From Nocardia cyriacigeorgica (GTDB taxonomy: Bacteria > Actinomycetota > Actinomycetes > Mycobacteriales > Mycobacteriaceae), in the NCBI RefSeq assembly GCF_010858045.1, contig NZ_JAAGVC010000029.1, positions 1 to 64,000 of the forward strand: 64,000 nt of DNA. Reading direction: 5' to 3'. The notes beneath the pieces are model-generated. The model had not been told where the DNA came from, ran no database searches, and saw only the letters and a list, made by a program, of their open reading frames with translations. Within the stretch, counting starts at the first letter, position 1, and each line of letters starts with the position of its first letter. Positions 56,742 through 64,000 of the stretch are shown here, piece after piece. The translations under genes were made by a program, and so were the position numbers.

Positions 56742-58043
56742 ATGGACGACGAAAAGCTCACCAACGCATGGGAAATGCCCGCGTTCCGCACGCTCCTCGC
56801 CGCGGGCAGGCCCGGCCGGGCGCTGGCCCTGGTGCGCCAACAGATGGGCCTGTCCCAAGCCGACTTCGGGGCACTACTGCACTGGGATCGCACGCACACC
56901 GGCCGAGTGGAGCGCGGCGAAGTCGGCACCATCTTCGACGTGCGCGAACTGTGCCGCGCCGCCGACGCACTGGGCATCCCACGCACGGCCCTCGTCCCAC
57001 TCTTGCTCGGAACCGAAGGTCCGGGGACCATCGGAAGCGGGGACGAAGGAGCCGAGGACGTGAACCGCAGACAGTTCGGCCTGGCAACGACGGTCGCCAT
57101 CACCGGCGCCGCCGCCGATACCTCTGGCCCGGTGAAGGTCGGCACCCCGCACATCACCTACCTCCACGACCTGACCCGCCGACTGTGGGAGCACGACAAC
57201 CGCTTCGGCGGGGGAGGGATCGCGCGCTACGCGCTGGAGCAGTACCGGTTGGCGCGGAGGTTGCTCGATTACGGGGAGTACGGGCCGCGCATCGGTGCCG
57301 AATTGATCGCCGCCACCGGCTGGCTTTCGAGCTGCGTCGGCTGGCTCACCTACGACGCGAACGAGCGTGCTGTGTCCCGCCGCTGCTACACCGACGCTGT
57401 CATGCTGGCCGAGCACAGCGGCGACGACGACCTGATGGCCGGTGCGCTGGGCGGGCTCAGCATCACCTTGACGGACCGTCCGACAAAGAGCCGCGAATCG
57501 ATCCGCGTGACGCAGCGAACCAGTGAGCTGGCCAGGCACGTTCCCTCGGCGCGTCTCAACGCGCTACGAACCGCCCGTTTGGCTACCGCCTACGCGGCGG
57601 TCGGTGAGCACCGGGAGTTCGAACGTGCAACGAATTCGGTATGGCGCGAAGTCGATCGCGGTCTCGATGACGCCAACGATCCCGTATGGCTGAGGTTCGT
57701 CACCGAGCCCGAGCTGCGCGTCCTAGCAGCCAAAGGCCACCAGATGCTCGGCCAACACCACCGCGCCGCCATCCTCTTCCACGAAAGCCTCACCCGCCCC
57801 GGCAACCTCCCCCGGGACGAAGCCTCCTACCGCACCTACTACGCCGCCTCCCTGGCCGGCCTCGGCGACCTCACCGAAGCCATCACCGCAGCCAACTCCG
57901 CCTTGGACCTCCTCGACGGCCCCGTCCGATCCCCCCGCCTACTCGCCGACCTCCGCCCCGTCCGAGCCGCCGCCCACCACGCATCCTCCGACACAGCCGC
58001 CCGCTTCCGCCGCCGATACGACCGGTTGGTCAGCGCTCGGTAA
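56742..58043 (+). CDS. XRE-family regulator with TPR-like C-terminal domain
   Basis: A 433-residue protein. An N-terminal XRE helix-turn-helix covers about residues 28-85 (ALVRQQMGLSQADFGALLHW, HTGRVERGEVGTIFDVREL), then a linker, and a helical TPR-like region of about 300 residues (repeats such as AATGWLSSCVGWLTYDANE, ARLATAYAAVGEHREFER, ASLAGLGDLTEAITAANSAL). This layout is common in actinobacteria, where the TPR part senses a peptide or partner protein. It is divergent from two small genes that may be its targets or partners. The downstream flank is occupied by an IS21 element that starts 34 bases after the stop. Confidence 0.85.
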   Translation: MDDEKLTNAWEMPAFRTLLAAGRPGRALALVRQQMGLSQADFGALLHWDRTHTGRVERGEVGTIFDVRELCRAADALGIPRTALVPLLLGTEGPGTIGSGDEGAEDVNRRQFGLATTVAITGAAADTSGPVKVGTPHITYLHDLTRRLWEHDNRFGGGGIARYALEQYRLARRLLDYGEYGPRIGAELIAATGWLSSCVGWLTYDANERAVSRRCYTDAVMLAEHSGDDDLMAGALGGLSITLTDRPTKSRESIRVTQRTSELARHVPSARLNALRTARLATAYAAVGEHREFERATNSVWREVDRGLDDANDPVWLRFVTEPELRVLAAKGHQMLGQHHRAAILFHESLTRPGNLPRDEASYRTYYAASLAGLGDLTEAITAANSALDLLDGPVRSPRLLADLRPVRAAAHHASSDTAARFRRRYDRLVSAR

Positions 58044-58077
58044 TCAGCACAGAGTCGAGTTCTCGCGAGGGCAGCTG

Positions 58078-58160
58078 TGTCAGCGGCCATGAGATTCTCC
58101 CCATGGGCGGCCACTTAGGGCCCCGCTGGTGGCCATCGAATTCCCCAGGGATGGCCAGAT
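58078..58160 (+). repeat. Left-end IS21 multiple binding repeats
   Basis: Four copies of a GGCCA-type core lie at about 58083, 58107, 58129 and 58151, spaced 24, 22 and 22 bases, each followed by a C-rich CCCC block. IS21 transposases are known to bind such multiple terminal repeats. Confidence 0.7.
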
Positions 58161-58210
58161 ATCTCCCCAGGTGATTTGTCCTGGTTGTCGCGCGGGCAGG
58201 CTCGTGCGGC

Positions 58211-59722
58211 GTGAAGAGCAGTAGGGAGATCATGGAGATCTTGGAGGCATACGACCTCACGGGTTCGTTCCGTGCTGCAGCGGCGCTGGCCGGCTGCGAT
58301 CATCACACGGTCGCCCGGTATGTCGCGTTGCGGGCGGCGGGCGAGTCCCCGGTCGCGCGGGAGCATCGGGCTCGCCCGATCGACGAATATCTACCGAAGA
58401 TCGAAGAACTCGTGGTCCGGTCCAACGGCCGGATCCGTGCTGATGTGGTGCATCAGCGGATCACCGCGATGGGGTTCACCGGGGGTGAACGCACCACCCG
58501 CCGGGTGGTGGCGCAGGTGAAACAGCAGCTGCGGGAAGGTCAACGGCGCGTGTTCCGGCCATGGATCACCGAGCCTGGGTTGTGGTTGCAGTGGGACTGG
58601 GGTACCGGGCCGGTGATCGACGGGCGTCGGACCCAGTTGTGGTGCGCGTGGTTGGCGTGGTCACGGTTTCGGGTGGTGATCCCGGTAATGGACAAAACGC
58701 TGCCGACGGTGGTGTCGTGTCTGGACGCAACACTGCGGCGGATCGGTGGGGTTCCGACTTATGCGTTGACCGATAACGAGAAGACGGTGTCGGTGACCCA
58801 TATCGCCGGGGTTGCGGTCCGGCACCCGGAGATCGTCGAGGTCGGCCGCCATTACGGGCTGACGATCCGGACCTGTGTTCCCGCGGACCCGCAGACCAAG
58901 GGCGGTTCGGAAGCGACCGTGCGCATCGCCAAGGCGGATCTGGTCCCGACCGAGACGAACCTGCTCGGCGAGTATCGGACCTTCGGTGGGTTGGAGGCGG
59001 CTTGCCGGGATTTCTGCGCCGAGGTCAACGATCGCGAGCATCGAGAGACCCGCCGCCGCCCGGTCGAGGCGCTGGCCGAGGAACGAAATCGGTTGCATCC
59101 GTTGCCCAAGACCGCGTTCACCGTCGCGTTCGGCACGACCAGGAGGGTGAACTGGGATTCGACGGTTTCGGTTGAGGGAGTGCGGTATTCGGTTCCGCAT
59201 CAGCTGGTCGATACTCGTGTCTGGGTCCGGTTCCACGGTGACGAGCTGATCGTGACCACCGTCGGTGACTCGGGCCCGGTCGAAGTCGCCCGACATCAGC
59301 GGGCGACGCCGGGAAACCCGTCGATCGACCCCGAGCACTATCCACCCCGGCCCGATCCGCATGCCGATCGAAAACCGAAGCCGGGCAATGCCGAAGAAGC
59401 GGTCTTCCTCGCTCTCGGGGACGGGGCCTCGGCCTGGCTGACCGAAGCCGCCGCGGCCGGGACCCGCCGGATCCGGGCAAAGATGGCCGAAGCAGTCACG
59501 CTCGCGAAACTGCACCCGCCTGCCGAGGTCGACCGGGCACTCGGAATCGCTGCGATCGCAGGACGTTTCGCCGAGAACGACCTGATCCGGATCCTGACCC
59601 ACAACCTCGGCCGCGACCACGCCGAGCCGACCCGAGCAGGCGAGGATCACAGCCTGCAACCGGGCACTTCGGCCTGGTCTCGCTTCGGCATGCCCACCAC
59701 CGACCCCGGAAGGGACCACTGA
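58211..59722 (+). CDS. istA: IS21-family transposase IstA
   Basis: A 503-residue DDE transposase. An N-terminal helix-turn-helix (MEILEAYDLTGSFRAAAALA) is followed by the catalytic core. Acid residues fit Asp129 (LQWDWG), Asp188 (LTDNEK) and Glu234 (GGSEATV). A C-terminal beta-barrel-like part (VEGVRYSVPHQLVDTRVWVR) and a basic Pro-rich tail complete it. The start is the ATG that begins the HTH (58211) and has no overlap with other genes. It ends two bases before istB; the two are normally co-translated. No frameshift or stop interrupts it. Confidence 0.96.
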   Translation: MKSSREIMEILEAYDLTGSFRAAAALAGCDHHTVARYVALRAAGESPVAREHRARPIDEYLPKIEELVVRSNGRIRADVVHQRITAMGFTGGERTTRRVVAQVKQQLREGQRRVFRPWITEPGLWLQWDWGTGPVIDGRRTQLWCAWLAWSRFRVVIPVMDKTLPTVVSCLDATLRRIGGVPTYALTDNEKTVSVTHIAGVAVRHPEIVEVGRHYGLTIRTCVPADPQTKGGSEATVRIAKADLVPTETNLLGEYRTFGGLEAACRDFCAEVNDREHRETRRRPVEALAEERNRLHPLPKTAFTVAFGTTRRVNWDSTVSVEGVRYSVPHQLVDTRVWVRFHGDELIVTTVGDSGPVEVARHQRATPGNPSIDPEHYPPRPDPHADRKPKPGNAEEAVFLALGDGASAWLTEAAAAGTRRIRAKMAEAVTLAKLHPPAEVDRALGIAAIAGRFAENDLIRILTHNLGRDHAEPTRAGEDHSLQPGTSAWSRFGMPTTDPGRDH

Positions 59723-59724
59723 CA

Positions 59725-60513
59725 TTGTCTGCCCCGCTGCGCGTTGCCGCCCCAACCGGCGACCCTCTCGCCGAGGCCATCGCACTGACCAAACGCCTGA
59801 AACTGCCCTACCTGCGCCGCGCCCTCACCGATCTGGTCCCGACCGCGAAAGCTCAACGCTGGGACCCCGCCGAAGTCGTTCGCGTCCTGCTCGCCGAAGA
59901 AGCCGCCGGTCGCGACGCCACGAACCTGCGGACCCGCCGCAAACGCGCCGGGTTCCCCGCCGGGAAAACCTTCGGCGACTGGGACGAGGCCGCGTCCTCG
60001 ATCCCACGGCCGACCCAGGACGCGCTGAAAACCCTGGAATGGGTGCGCAACAAGGAAAACCTGTCCATCTGCGGCCCGTCGGGCACCGGGAAGAGCCACT
60101 TCTGCGAAGCCCTCGGCCAGGCCGCGGTCGAGGCCGGGCTCACCGTCGCCTGGTTCACCATCGAAGACCTCGGCGCCCTCATGCGCCGACACCGCGTCGA
60201 TGACTCGGTCTCCCGCGCGATCACCCGACTGATCCGCACCGACCTGATCATCGTCGACGACATCGGCCTGCTGCCGGTCTCACCCGACGCCGCCGAAGGC
60301 TTCTACCGGCTCGTCGACGCCGCCTACGAACGACGAGCCCTGGCCGTCTCCTCGAACCTGCACCCCTCCGGGTTCGACGAGATCATGCCGAAAACCCTGG
60401 CCACCGCCACGGTCGACCGGCTCCTGCACCACGCCCACGTCGTCGTCACCGACGGCGACAGCTACCGCCTCGCCCAAGCCACCAACGGCGAGGGGGTGAA
60501 GCCGCTGCGCTAA
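59725..60513 (+). CDS. istB: IS21-family transposition helper ATPase IstB
   Basis: A 262-residue AAA+ ATPase that assists IstA in target capture. Walker A GPSGTGKS is at about residues 117-124, Walker B-type LIIVDDIGLLPV at about 173-184, followed by a sensor-type SSNL. The start is TTG at 59725, two bases after the istA stop, with AGGGACC upstream. Length is typical of IstB. Intact, so the element is likely complete. Confidence 0.96.
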   Translation: MSAPLRVAAPTGDPLAEAIALTKRLKLPYLRRALTDLVPTAKAQRWDPAEVVRVLLAEEAAGRDATNLRTRRKRAGFPAGKTFGDWDEAASSIPRPTQDALKTLEWVRNKENLSICGPSGTGKSHFCEALGQAAVEAGLTVAWFTIEDLGALMRRHRVDDSVSRAITRLIRTDLIIVDDIGLLPVSPDAAEGFYRLVDAAYERRALAVSSNLHPSGFDEIMPKTLATATVDRLLHHAHVVVTDGDSYRLAQATNGEGVKPLR

Positions 60514-60531
60514 ACCTGCTGGGGAGCAAAC

Positions 60532-60614
60532 TGGCCGCCGTTGGGGAACCCCAACTGGCCACCAGCGGGGAAATCAACTGGCCGCCTACGGGGAGGTCCA
60601 ATTGGCCATTGACA
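60532..60614 (-). repeat. Right-end IS21 multiple binding repeats
   Basis: Four copies of an ACTGGCC/ATTGGCC core, with TGGCC at 60532, 60556, 60579 and 60603 (spacing 24, 23, 24), alternate with GGGGA blocks. They mirror the left-end set in inverted orientation. Confidence 0.7.
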
Positions 60615-60777
60615 CAGCTGCACCCGGGCAGGTCCGAACTGGTCCTGTCAGATGTCTCGTAAAGCTTTCCGATACCGCCGCCTGACGGTCCATCCCTACC
60701 CGGACTGCTGGTGAAGGACTACACCTGTAGAGGCTTGTGTAGCGTCCTCCTGGCGCCGGGTCCGGTTCACCGGCAGG

Positions 60778-61521
60778 ATGGGGTACGTGCCCGAAAGTTC
60801 CGCTGATGCAGTCGATATGGCTGTCGATAACGACTACGACGGCTTCGCCGAGGGCTATACCGCCGAAACCGAAGACAACCTCATCAACGGCTACTACGCG
60901 CGGCCCGCGATCGTGGACCTGGCCGGCGACGTGACCGGCCGCCAGGTTCTCGATGCCGGCTGCGGCTCCGGACCGATATTCGCGGCGCTGCGCGACCGAG
61001 GCGCCATCGTGACCGGCTTCGACTCCAGCACGAAGATGGTGGAGCTTGCCCGCCAGCGACTCGGCGCCGACGCTGCTGTCCGAGTCGCCGATATCCGGAA
61101 TCCGCTGCCGTACCCGGATGCCGCGTTCGACGACGTCATCGCCTCCCTGGTGCTGCACTACCTGGAGAACTGGACCGCCCCGCTGGCCGAATTCCGCCGC
61201 GTGCTGAAACCCGGCGGCCGGCTCATCATCTCCGTCAACCACCCATTCATCTTCAAACTCGCCTACCGCGACGCCGACTACTTCGCCACCGTCGAGCACT
61301 CCGAGGAATACAGCTTCAACGGTCAAAGGGCCGTGCTCACCTACTGGCACCGCCCCCTGCACGCCATGACCGACGCCTTCACCGCCGCCGGCTTCCGCAC
61401 CACCACCATCAGCGAACCCCCACCCGCACCGGGCGCCCACCAACGTTTCCCCGACGCCCTGCCGAAAACCACCTCCGGAGCGTTCCTGAGCTTCCTGTTC
61501 TTCGTCCTGGAGGCCGTGTAG
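60778..61521 (+). CDS. Class I SAM-dependent methyltransferase
   Basis: A 247-residue methyltransferase of the UbiE/COQ5-like group. Motif I VLDAGCGSGPIF (about residues 57-68) binds SAM; the acid loop GFDSSTKMVELAR, post-I VADIRNPLPYPDAAFD and motif III LKPGGRLIISVNHP follow. Substrate is unknown. The start is uncertain: ATG 60778 or GTG 60787 (VPESSADAV) both fit. It lies just beyond the right end of the IS21 element, and the 157-base gap before it contains no other gene. Confidence 0.87.
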   Translation: MGYVPESSADAVDMAVDNDYDGFAEGYTAETEDNLINGYYARPAIVDLAGDVTGRQVLDAGCGSGPIFAALRDRGAIVTGFDSSTKMVELARQRLGADAAVRVADIRNPLPYPDAAFDDVIASLVLHYLENWTAPLAEFRRVLKPGGRLIISVNHPFIFKLAYRDADYFATVEHSEEYSFNGQRAVLTYWHRPLHAMTDAFTAAGFRTTTISEPPPAPGAHQRFPDALPKTTSGAFLSFLFFVLEAV

Positions 61522-61789
61522 CGGTCGGATGATGTGCGCGCCCAGGGCCTCGATGAGACGACCGCTCGTGAGCCGTCCTCGGCCGTCCTTCGTCGAGCAC
61601 CACATGTGGACCGGACAATCGACGCCAGCCGTGGCGTATCGCAGCAGACTCGATGTTCGTCGATACGCACGGCAGAGTCGGGGGACAGGCGACACCGGCG
61701 GTGGTGACTCAGCTCCTACGTCTGCCCTCGACGCTGAGAGGAGCGTTGCGTGGGTCTTGTCTTGTCGGTCCGTTCGCGCGACAACGGGA
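61522..61789. other. Intergenic region, no confident gene
   Basis: A 268-base gap between convergent genes. Several short frames are open on both strands but none has a ribosome site or recognisable content, and codon use looks random. It may hold remnants of a decayed gene on the minus strand, but I could not identify one. Confidence 0.4.
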
Positions 61790-62701
61790 TCACATTGCGG
61801 TCAGCCGGTCGCGATGTGTCGCACACAGGTCCCAGACGGTGTTTCGGGTCCTTTCGTCCAAGGCGGCGTCGGGCCATCGGGTCGGGGCGGCCTTGCTGTT
61901 GAAGTAGGTGCCGCTGGTTTCTCGAACCTCGGGACTGGACGCGAGATAAACACTGGACCGCGTGGCCGCGAGCAGCGCCCGGTGCCCATAGACGACCGGC
62001 ATCGCCAGTCGCAACAGCGGCACGATCGGGCGGGCCAGTAGTGGGTACGTGCCGATGGTGAGGCTCTTGTTCATCGAGGTGTAGGCGTGACCGGGGTAAG
62101 CCACGTTCAGCGTCACCGGCCTCCCTTCGAGCTCCTGGGCGAAGCGGTAGCTCATCGCCATCTGTGCCAGCTTGGTCTGGTTGTAGAAGGAGAGGCCGAC
62201 GTAGGACTTCTCGCCCTGGAGGTTGTCCAGGTCGATACCGCCTTTCGGGATGCCGCCGGTGATGTTTATGACCCGACCGGCGCCCGAGGCTATGAGCGCC
62301 GGCATCAGCCAGTGCGTCAGACAGAACGGTGCGACGACGTTGACCGCAAATGCGGTTTCGAGGCCGTCCTCGGTCACCTCTCGGTGCGACCTCGTCGCTC
62401 CCGCATTGTTGATCAGCACGTCGACGCTGCTGTTCCGGCTGCCGACCTCGTCGGCGAGGCGCTTCACTTCGCCGAGCCGTGACATGTCCGCTGTGATCGC
62501 CTCGACGCTGTTGTTGCCGCTGGAGCCGCGGAGTTCCGCTGCCGCGGCGTCGGCACGGTCTCTGTCGCGCCCGACCAGGATGACGCTCGCGCCGAGCCCT
62601 GCCAGCCGTCGCGCGGTCTCCTTCCCGATCCCTCCAGTGCTTCCGGTTATCAGCACAGTCTTGCCTTCCACGTCACCACTCCACTTCCTCGAACGTGTCA
62701 C
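61790..62701 (-). CDS. Short-chain dehydrogenase/reductase (retinol-dehydrogenase-like)
   Basis: A 303-residue SDR. The Rossmann motif TGSTGGIG is followed by VGRDRDRADAAAAEL, NNAGA, and YNQTKLA with catalytic Tyr and Lys. The usual active-site Ser position reads INITGG, so Thr replaces Ser. The C-terminal 100 residues (TYPLLARPIVPLLRLAMPVVYG, ATRSSVYLASSPEV, SGTYFNSKAAP) resemble the retinol-dehydrogenase-like branch. GTG 62701 is proposed as start and could be leaderless, since a TATACT lies eight bases upstream of it. It is divergent from a TetR gene and likely repressed by it. Substrate unknown. Confidence 0.87.
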   Translation of the reverse strand: MTRSRKWSGDVEGKTVLITGSTGGIGKETARRLAGLGASVILVGRDRDRADAAAAELRGSSGNNSVEAITADMSRLGEVKRLADEVGSRNSSVDVLINNAGATRSHREVTEDGLETAFAVNVVAPFCLTHWLMPALIASGAGRVINITGGIPKGGIDLDNLQGEKSYVGLSFYNQTKLAQMAMSYRFAQELEGRPVTLNVAYPGHAYTSMNKSLTIGTYPLLARPIVPLLRLAMPVVYGHRALLAATRSSVYLASSPEVRETSGTYFNSKAAPTRWPDAALDERTRNTVWDLCATHRDRLTAM

Positions 62702-62717
62702 TTGGTGACAGTATAGT
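62696..62717. promoter_or_regulatory. Operator palindrome and overlapping divergent -10 elements of SDR/TetR
   Basis: TGTCAC-TTG-GTGACA (62696-62710) is a perfect 6-base-arm palindrome that covers the SDR GTG start. Directly beside it the minus-strand -10 TATACT (62710-62715) and the plus-strand -10 TATAGT (62712-62717) overlap. A further AAGTGTC half site is at 62722-62728. One bound TetR dimer could block both promoters. Confidence 0.6.
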
Positions 62718-62746
62718 CGCTAAGTGTCGAGAAGTAGTCTGAGTGT

Positions 62747-63340
62747 ATGGGCGAAGGACTTCGGGAACGGACGAGACGGGCTGTGCGGGCGGAGATCGCC
62801 GAGATAGCCATCGACCTGTTCGCCCGACAGGGCTTCGAGAACACGACCGTCGATCAGATCGCGCGAGCAGCCGGCATGACCAAGCGCAGCTTCTTCCGGT
62901 ACTTCCCCACCAAGGAAGACGTGGTCTTCGACGGCATCGACCTCACTGGCGAGGACGTGGTCGCCGACATCTCCGCCCGACCCGCGGACGAAGACCCCTG
63001 GGATTCCCTCCATCACGTATTCCGTGCCCGGCTGGACGATATCCAGGCCAGCGAGCAGGTCCTCGTCACCCTGCAACTCATCGAGGCCACGCCTGCACTG
63101 GTCGGAAGACTCCACCAGCGACGAGCGGAATGGCGACAGCGAGTCAGCGACGCGCTCAAGGACCGACGAGGCTCAGCGGTCGACGCATACACAGCCGACT
63201 TACTCACCAACGCCGCAACGGCCGTACTCGATGCAGTGTCCAGCCACTGGGTGCGATCAGGCGGGAAGTCGGACCGCCGAATGCTTCTCGACCAAGGATT
63301 CGATCAAGTCCAGGTGGCCCCCGACACGCCTCAGCGCTGA
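62747..63340 (+). CDS. TetR-family regulator of the adjacent SDR
   Basis: A 197-residue TetR protein. The HTH lies at about residues 18-62 (AIDLFARQGFENTTVDQIAR, MTKRSFFRYFPTKEDVVFDG), in the style of AcrR-like proteins; the rest is the helical ligand domain. The start is ATG 62747; the ribosome site is weak. Divergent layout with the SDR, and the palindrome in the 45-base spacer, point to local autoregulation and control of the SDR. Confidence 0.9.
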   Translation: MGEGLRERTRRAVRAEIAEIAIDLFARQGFENTTVDQIARAAGMTKRSFFRYFPTKEDVVFDGIDLTGEDVVADISARPADEDPWDSLHHVFRARLDDIQASEQVLVTLQLIEATPALVGRLHQRRAEWRQRVSDALKDRRGSAVDAYTADLLTNAATAVLDAVSSHWVRSGGKSDRRMLLDQGFDQVQVAPDTPQR

Positions 63341-63462
63341 CGGTCGATACCCTGCCGTCGGTGACAATCGTCTTGCCCCGCAGCAACTAGGAATCGGGTG
63401 CGCTGATAGGCCGGCCACTGGGAATCGTGATCGGCAGCCGGGCCGCTCGGCATCTGTTCCTG

Positions 63463-63998
63463 CTAGAACTCGAAGGTCCCGGTCGGCGGCCACGTCCCGT
63501 TCTGGCGGCTGCGGGCCTGCGCCCATCCCGTCGCTTGTCGGCAGGTGACGTGGGTCGCGCGGGTGTCCGTGTGATACCGGAGGCTGTGTTTGTTGATCGT
63601 GAGTAGGCGTTGCACTGGAGGTTCCGCCGGCGGCACCGTCAATGATTCGGCCTGGACTCGATATTCGATCTCCGCCGCGGTCTCCCTTGTCCGCTCGATG
63701 TGCACCCTCCACGTCGCCGGATACACCTGGTAGCCCTGCACCGGCCGGCCCGTCCGGATCGCTTCGTCGTACATTTCCCCGATCGTTTGGGGCGCCAGAC
63801 TCGAGTGAGCCGTGATAACCCCGGTCTGCCGGTTGACGACGTAATTCCCCAGACCCACACCCTGGCCGCTCGCCATCTCCTCTGGTGTAAGGACTTCCTG
63901 CGCTACCCAGCCGTGTTCGGTCGGAAGAACCCAGAACGTGCGATTTGTTCGGAGAGCGCCCGCCAGGTATTCCCGCACCTGCTCCGGCGTTTCGAACC
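63463..63998 (-). CDS. Hypothetical protein, 5' end cut by the window edge
   Basis: The frame stays open to the last bases of the window (reading RFETPEQVREYLAG before the first in-window GTG at 63978), so the true start is outside. The visible 178 residues contain WVAQEVLTPEEMASGQ, GVGLGNYVVNRQTGVITAHSS, PVQGYQVYPATWRVHIERTRE, and a C-terminal ALA/THR/ARG-rich tail. The segment NRQTGVITAHSSL with preceding GNYVV resembles two-strand conserved proteins of unknown function found in Nocardia, but I cannot name a family. Orientation is toward the TetR gene. Confidence 0.6.
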   Translation of the reverse strand, partial: FETPEQVREYLAGALRTNRTFWVLPTEHGWVAQEVLTPEEMASGQGVGLGNYVVNRQTGVITAHSSLAPQTIGEMYDEAIRTGRPVQGYQVYPATWRVHIERTRETAAEIEYRVQAESLTVPPAEPPVQRLLTINKHSLRYHTDTRATHVTCRQATGWAQARSRQNGTWPPTGTFEF

Positions 63999-64000
63999 GC

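Larger units (their letters stand above)
58078..60614 (+). mobile_element. Complete IS21-family insertion sequence with 6-bp target duplication
   Basis: The element carries istA and istB in the usual order. The ends read TGTCA inward from each side with imperfect 25-base inverted repeats (conserved blocks TGTCA, GGCCA, CTCCCC). It is flanked by CAGCTG at 58072-58077 and 60615-60620, a 6-base direct repeat in the range known for IS21. CAGCTG is itself palindromic, so the boundary could shift by a few bases. Both ORFs are intact, so the element may be active. It inserted in the spacer between the XRE gene and a methyltransferase gene. Confidence 0.88.

Noticed and set aside
58071-60621. Longer 12-base perfect inverted repeat (GCAGCTGTGTCA) as the IS21 ends
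   Set aside because: It is explained better by a palindromic CAGCTG target duplication flanking TGTCA ends; the extra G/C match can be chance, though the ambiguity cannot be fully resolved.
61529-62041. 170-codon plus-strand frame after the methyltransferase
   Set aside because: It overlaps the SDR gene antisense and has no recognisable content.
1-64000. tRNA, rRNA or riboswitch genes
   Set aside because: No cloverleaf, rRNA or known riboswitch pattern was recognised; the spacer before cobM is only 14 bases, too short for a cobalamin riboswitch.

Overview
The window is GC-rich (about 70 percent by eye) and reads as a mycolic-acid-containing actinobacterium, most likely Nocardia or a close relative. 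The signs are a complete Mce/YrbE lipid-uptake operon, an F420-type PPOX protein, actinobacterial XRE and double TetR regulators, a leucine/itaconate operon laid out like Rv2498c-Rv2502c of M. tuberculosis, and pervasive GTGA/ATGA gene overlaps. The genus is inferred, not proven.

Region 1 (1-23332) is the 3' part of a giant non-ribosomal peptide synthetase. It holds seven C-A-PCP modules (the first cut by the window edge) and a terminal thioesterase, followed by an MbtH-like protein. The adenylation pockets read X / Ser-like / Orn-like / Ser / X / unassigned / unassigned, where the two X pockets are identical. No epimerisation domain is seen. A lone molybdopterin oxidoreductase (23386-25614) follows.

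Region 2 (25901-38187) starts with an IS3-OrfA-like DNA-binding protein that carries a histone-H1-like linker, then an MpaB-family oxygenase. Divergent from the oxygenase is an eleven-gene mce operon: two tiny membrane proteins, yrbEA, yrbEB, mceA-F and an Mce-associated protein, almost all translationally coupled. MceA carries a long collagen-like tail.

Region 3 (38197-53386) is mostly on the minus strand. Two tandem paralogous double-HTH TetR regulators lie downstream of a leucine/itaconate operon: carboxyltransferase, biotin carboxylase, acyl-CoA dehydrogenase, MaoC hydratase, CitE-like lyase and acetoacetyl-CoA synthetase. A divergent TetR with two operator-like palindromes faces this operon. 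A 3-hydroxybutyrate dehydrogenase and an MHS-type transporter with a divergent LysR follow. Together these suggest catabolism of leucine, itaconate and ketone bodies through acetoacetate.

Region 4 (53416-64000) is an accessory patchwork. It contains small hypothetical proteins in an AT-richer patch, a PPOX protein, cobM, a divergent XRE regulator facing two small genes, a complete IS21-family element with a 6-bp target duplication, a methyltransferase, an SDR/TetR pair sharing one overlapping divergent promoter, and an unknown gene cut by the right edge. No rRNA, tRNA or CRISPR was seen.
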